Positions 6,612 to 7,971 of a DNA stretch of 7,971 nucleotides are shown in pieces; position 1 is the first letter of the stretch, and each line of letters begins with the position of its first letter. Below the pieces are notes generated by a model that did not search any database, had not been told where the DNA came from, and worked only from the letters and a program-made list of their open reading frames with translations. Position numbers and translations under genes: made by a program. Source of the DNA: Acidobacteriota bacterium (GTDB taxonomy: Bacteria; Acidobacteriota; Terriglobia; Terriglobales; Acidobacteriaceae); contig QHZV01000186.1 of NCBI GenBank assembly GCA_003224785.1, positions 1 through 7,971 on the forward strand, read 5' to 3'.

Positions 6612-7971
6612 CTACTCCTCGCCGACTTTCAGCACCGCCAAAAATGCTTCTTGCGGAATGTCCACGCGGCCGATCCGTTTCATGCGTTTCTTGCCTTCTT
6701 TTTGTTTTTCGAGGAGCTTGCGTTTGCGGGTGATGTCGCCGCCGTAGCATTTTGCCAGGACGTTCTTGCGAATCGCGGCGACAGTTTCGCGGGCGATGAT
6801 CTTGGCTCCGATCGAAGCTTGAATAGGCACCTCGAACATCTGACGGGGAATAAGCGTTCGCATTTTGCTCACCAGCGCCTTGCCACGTTCATAAGCGAAA
6901 TCTCGGTGCACAATGATCGAGAGCGCGTCCACCGGATCGCCGGCCACCAGGATGTCGAGCTTGACCATGGGCGACTCCCATGCGCCCGCGAGGTGATAGT
7001 CCAGCGAGGCGTATCCACGGGAGACTGATTTCAGGCGGTCGTAGAAATCGAGAACGATTTCATTCAGCGGCAACTCGTATTGCAGCATAACGCGCGTGGA
7101 ACTCACGTATTCGAAACTCTTCTGGTTGCCGCGTTTTTCCTCCACCAGCGCCAGAATGCCGCCCACGTATTCTTCGCTGGTGAGAATGGTCGCGAGAATC
7201 ACCGGCTCGTCAACCTTCGCGATTTCGCTCGGGTCCGGCCAGCGCGAAGGATTATCCACTTCAATGTGCTCGCCGTCGGTTTTCGTAATCTGATAACGCA
7301 CGCTAGGAGCAGTGGTAATCAGCTCAAGGCCGAACTCGCGCTCGAGGCGCTCCTGAATAATTTCCATGTGCAATAGGCCAAGAAAGCCGCAACGGAAGCC
7401 GAAGCCGAGCGCCACCGAGCTTTCCGCCTCAAAGAAAAACGAAGAATCGTTCAGGCGAAGTTTGTCGAGCGCTTCGCGCAATCGCGTGTGCTCGTGCGCG
7501 TCCACCGTATAGATGCCTGCAAAAACCATCGGTTTGATTTCTTCGAAGCCGGGCAGAGGCTCGAGTGCGGGATTCGCGTCGTCAGTGATCGTGTCGCCAA
7601 TTTTGGTGTCGGCGACGTTCTTGATGTTCGCGATCATGAACCCGACTTCGCCGGCGCGCAGCTCTTCGACCTCCACCGGCTTCGGCGTGAGCACCCCGAG
7701 CGTTTCCACGTCGAACACGCGGTTGTTCCACCACAGACGAATCTTCTGTCCTTTGCGCAGCGTGCCTTCGAACACGCGTACCAGCACGATCACGCCGCGA
7801 TAAATGTCGAACCAGGAATCGAAAAGCAGCGCCTGCAGCCGGTGGTCCGGATCGCCTTTCGGTGCATGCGTGCGTTTCACAATAGCTTCGAGCACATCCT
7901 GCACGCCTTCGCCGGTCTTGGCACTAATAAGGAGAGCGTCGGATGCGTCGAGCCCGACGGCGCCTTCAATC
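6612..7971 (-). CDS. lepA: Elongation factor 4 (LepA), N-terminus outside window
   Basis: The minus-strand frame is open to the window edge and gives 452 residues of the roughly 600 usual for LepA, so about the first 150 (most of the GTPase domain) are missing. The visible part begins [20 protein letters not shown], holding the G5 SAK box at about 16-18, so the GTG at 7904 is internal. Domain II follows ([21 protein letters not shown]), then the [20 protein letters not shown] and [20 protein letters not shown] region. Near the end come [40 protein letters not shown] and the LepA-specific C-terminal domain [20 protein letters not shown] ending [11 protein letters not shown]. These are near-invariant LepA stretches. 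LepA is a ribosome-associated GTPase shaped like EF-G without its domain IV and with its own C-terminal domain; it acts in the cytoplasm on translation, with proposed roles in back-translocation or initiation and 30S assembly. No defect is seen. Confidence 0.97.
   Translation of the reverse strand, partial: IEGAVGLDASDALLISAKTGEGVQDVLEAIVKRTHAPKGDPDHRLQALLFDSWFDIYRGVIVLVRVFEGTLRKGQKIRLWWNNRVFDVETLGVLTPKPVEVEELRAGEVGFMIANIKNVADTKIGDTITDDANPALEPLPGFEEIKPMVFAGIYTVDAHEHTRLREALDKLRLNDSSFFFEAESSVALGFGFRCGFLGLLHMEIIQERLEREFGLELITTAPSVRYQITKTDGEHIEVDNPSRWPDPSEIAKVDEPVILATILTSEEYVGGILALVEEKRGNQKSFEYVSSTRVMLQYELPLNEIVLDFYDRLKSVSRGYASLDYHLAGAWESPMVKLDILVAGDPVDALSIIVHRDFAYERGKALVSKMRTLIPRQMFEVPIQASIGAKIIARETVAAIRKNVLAKCYGGDITRKRKLLEKQKEGKKRMKRIGRVDIPQEAFLAVLKVGEE

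Noticed and set aside
6090..7028. A 312-codon plus-strand open frame opposite lepA and the kinase
   Set aside because: It lies antisense to two confidently identified genes, crosses the gap between them, resembles no protein family, and is typical of long chance frames opposite GC-rich coding DNA.
7902..7904. GTG at 7904 as the start of lepA
   Set aside because: The frame continues to the window edge with a conserved LepA sequence including the SAK box, so this GTG is an internal valine codon.

Overview
The window looks like a chromosomal stretch from a free-living, moderately GC-rich bacterium. The best guess is Acidobacteriota. That placement is an inference from the repeat-type secreted proteins at the left end, which I associate with that phylum, and from the general style of the genes; no rRNA or marker outside lepA is present to settle it. 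I see no tRNA, rRNA, CRISPR array, insertion sequence or prophage.

Left half, all on the plus strand. (1) A secreted two-repeat protein, cut by the window edge within its signal peptide (1-536). (2) A diverged, shorter paralogue of it with its own signal peptide (719-1159), closed by a convincing rho-independent terminator (1198-1245). (3) A fumarylacetoacetate-hydrolase-fold enzyme, probably a sugar-acid (2-keto-3-deoxy-aldonate) dehydratase (1308-2126). (4) A small STAS/SpoIIAA-like protein (2203-2592). (5) A B12-binding-type radical SAM enzyme of unknown substrate (2765-4345), preceded by a 20-bp imperfect palindrome that looks like an operator.

Right half, all on the minus strand, read from right to left. 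(6) lepA/EF-4, whose N-terminal G-domain portion lies outside the window (6612-7971). (7) A PfkB/ribokinase-family sugar kinase whose C-terminus is scrambled by an apparent out-of-frame internal deletion (5682-6509, displaced tail 5654-5728). (8) A CPBP-family intramembrane protease (4821-5549). (9) A small, highly charged, probably disordered protein (4354-4698). The gaps between these are about 100-125 bp, so co-transcription is possible but not shown. The two halves converge at 4345/4354, where a 14-base palindrome carries both stop codons.

The genes do not form one obvious pathway. The most noteworthy items are the damaged kinase C-terminus, the tandem secreted paralogues, the operator-like dyad before the radical SAM gene, and the stop-codon palindrome. 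I did not find a convincing new multi-gene system.
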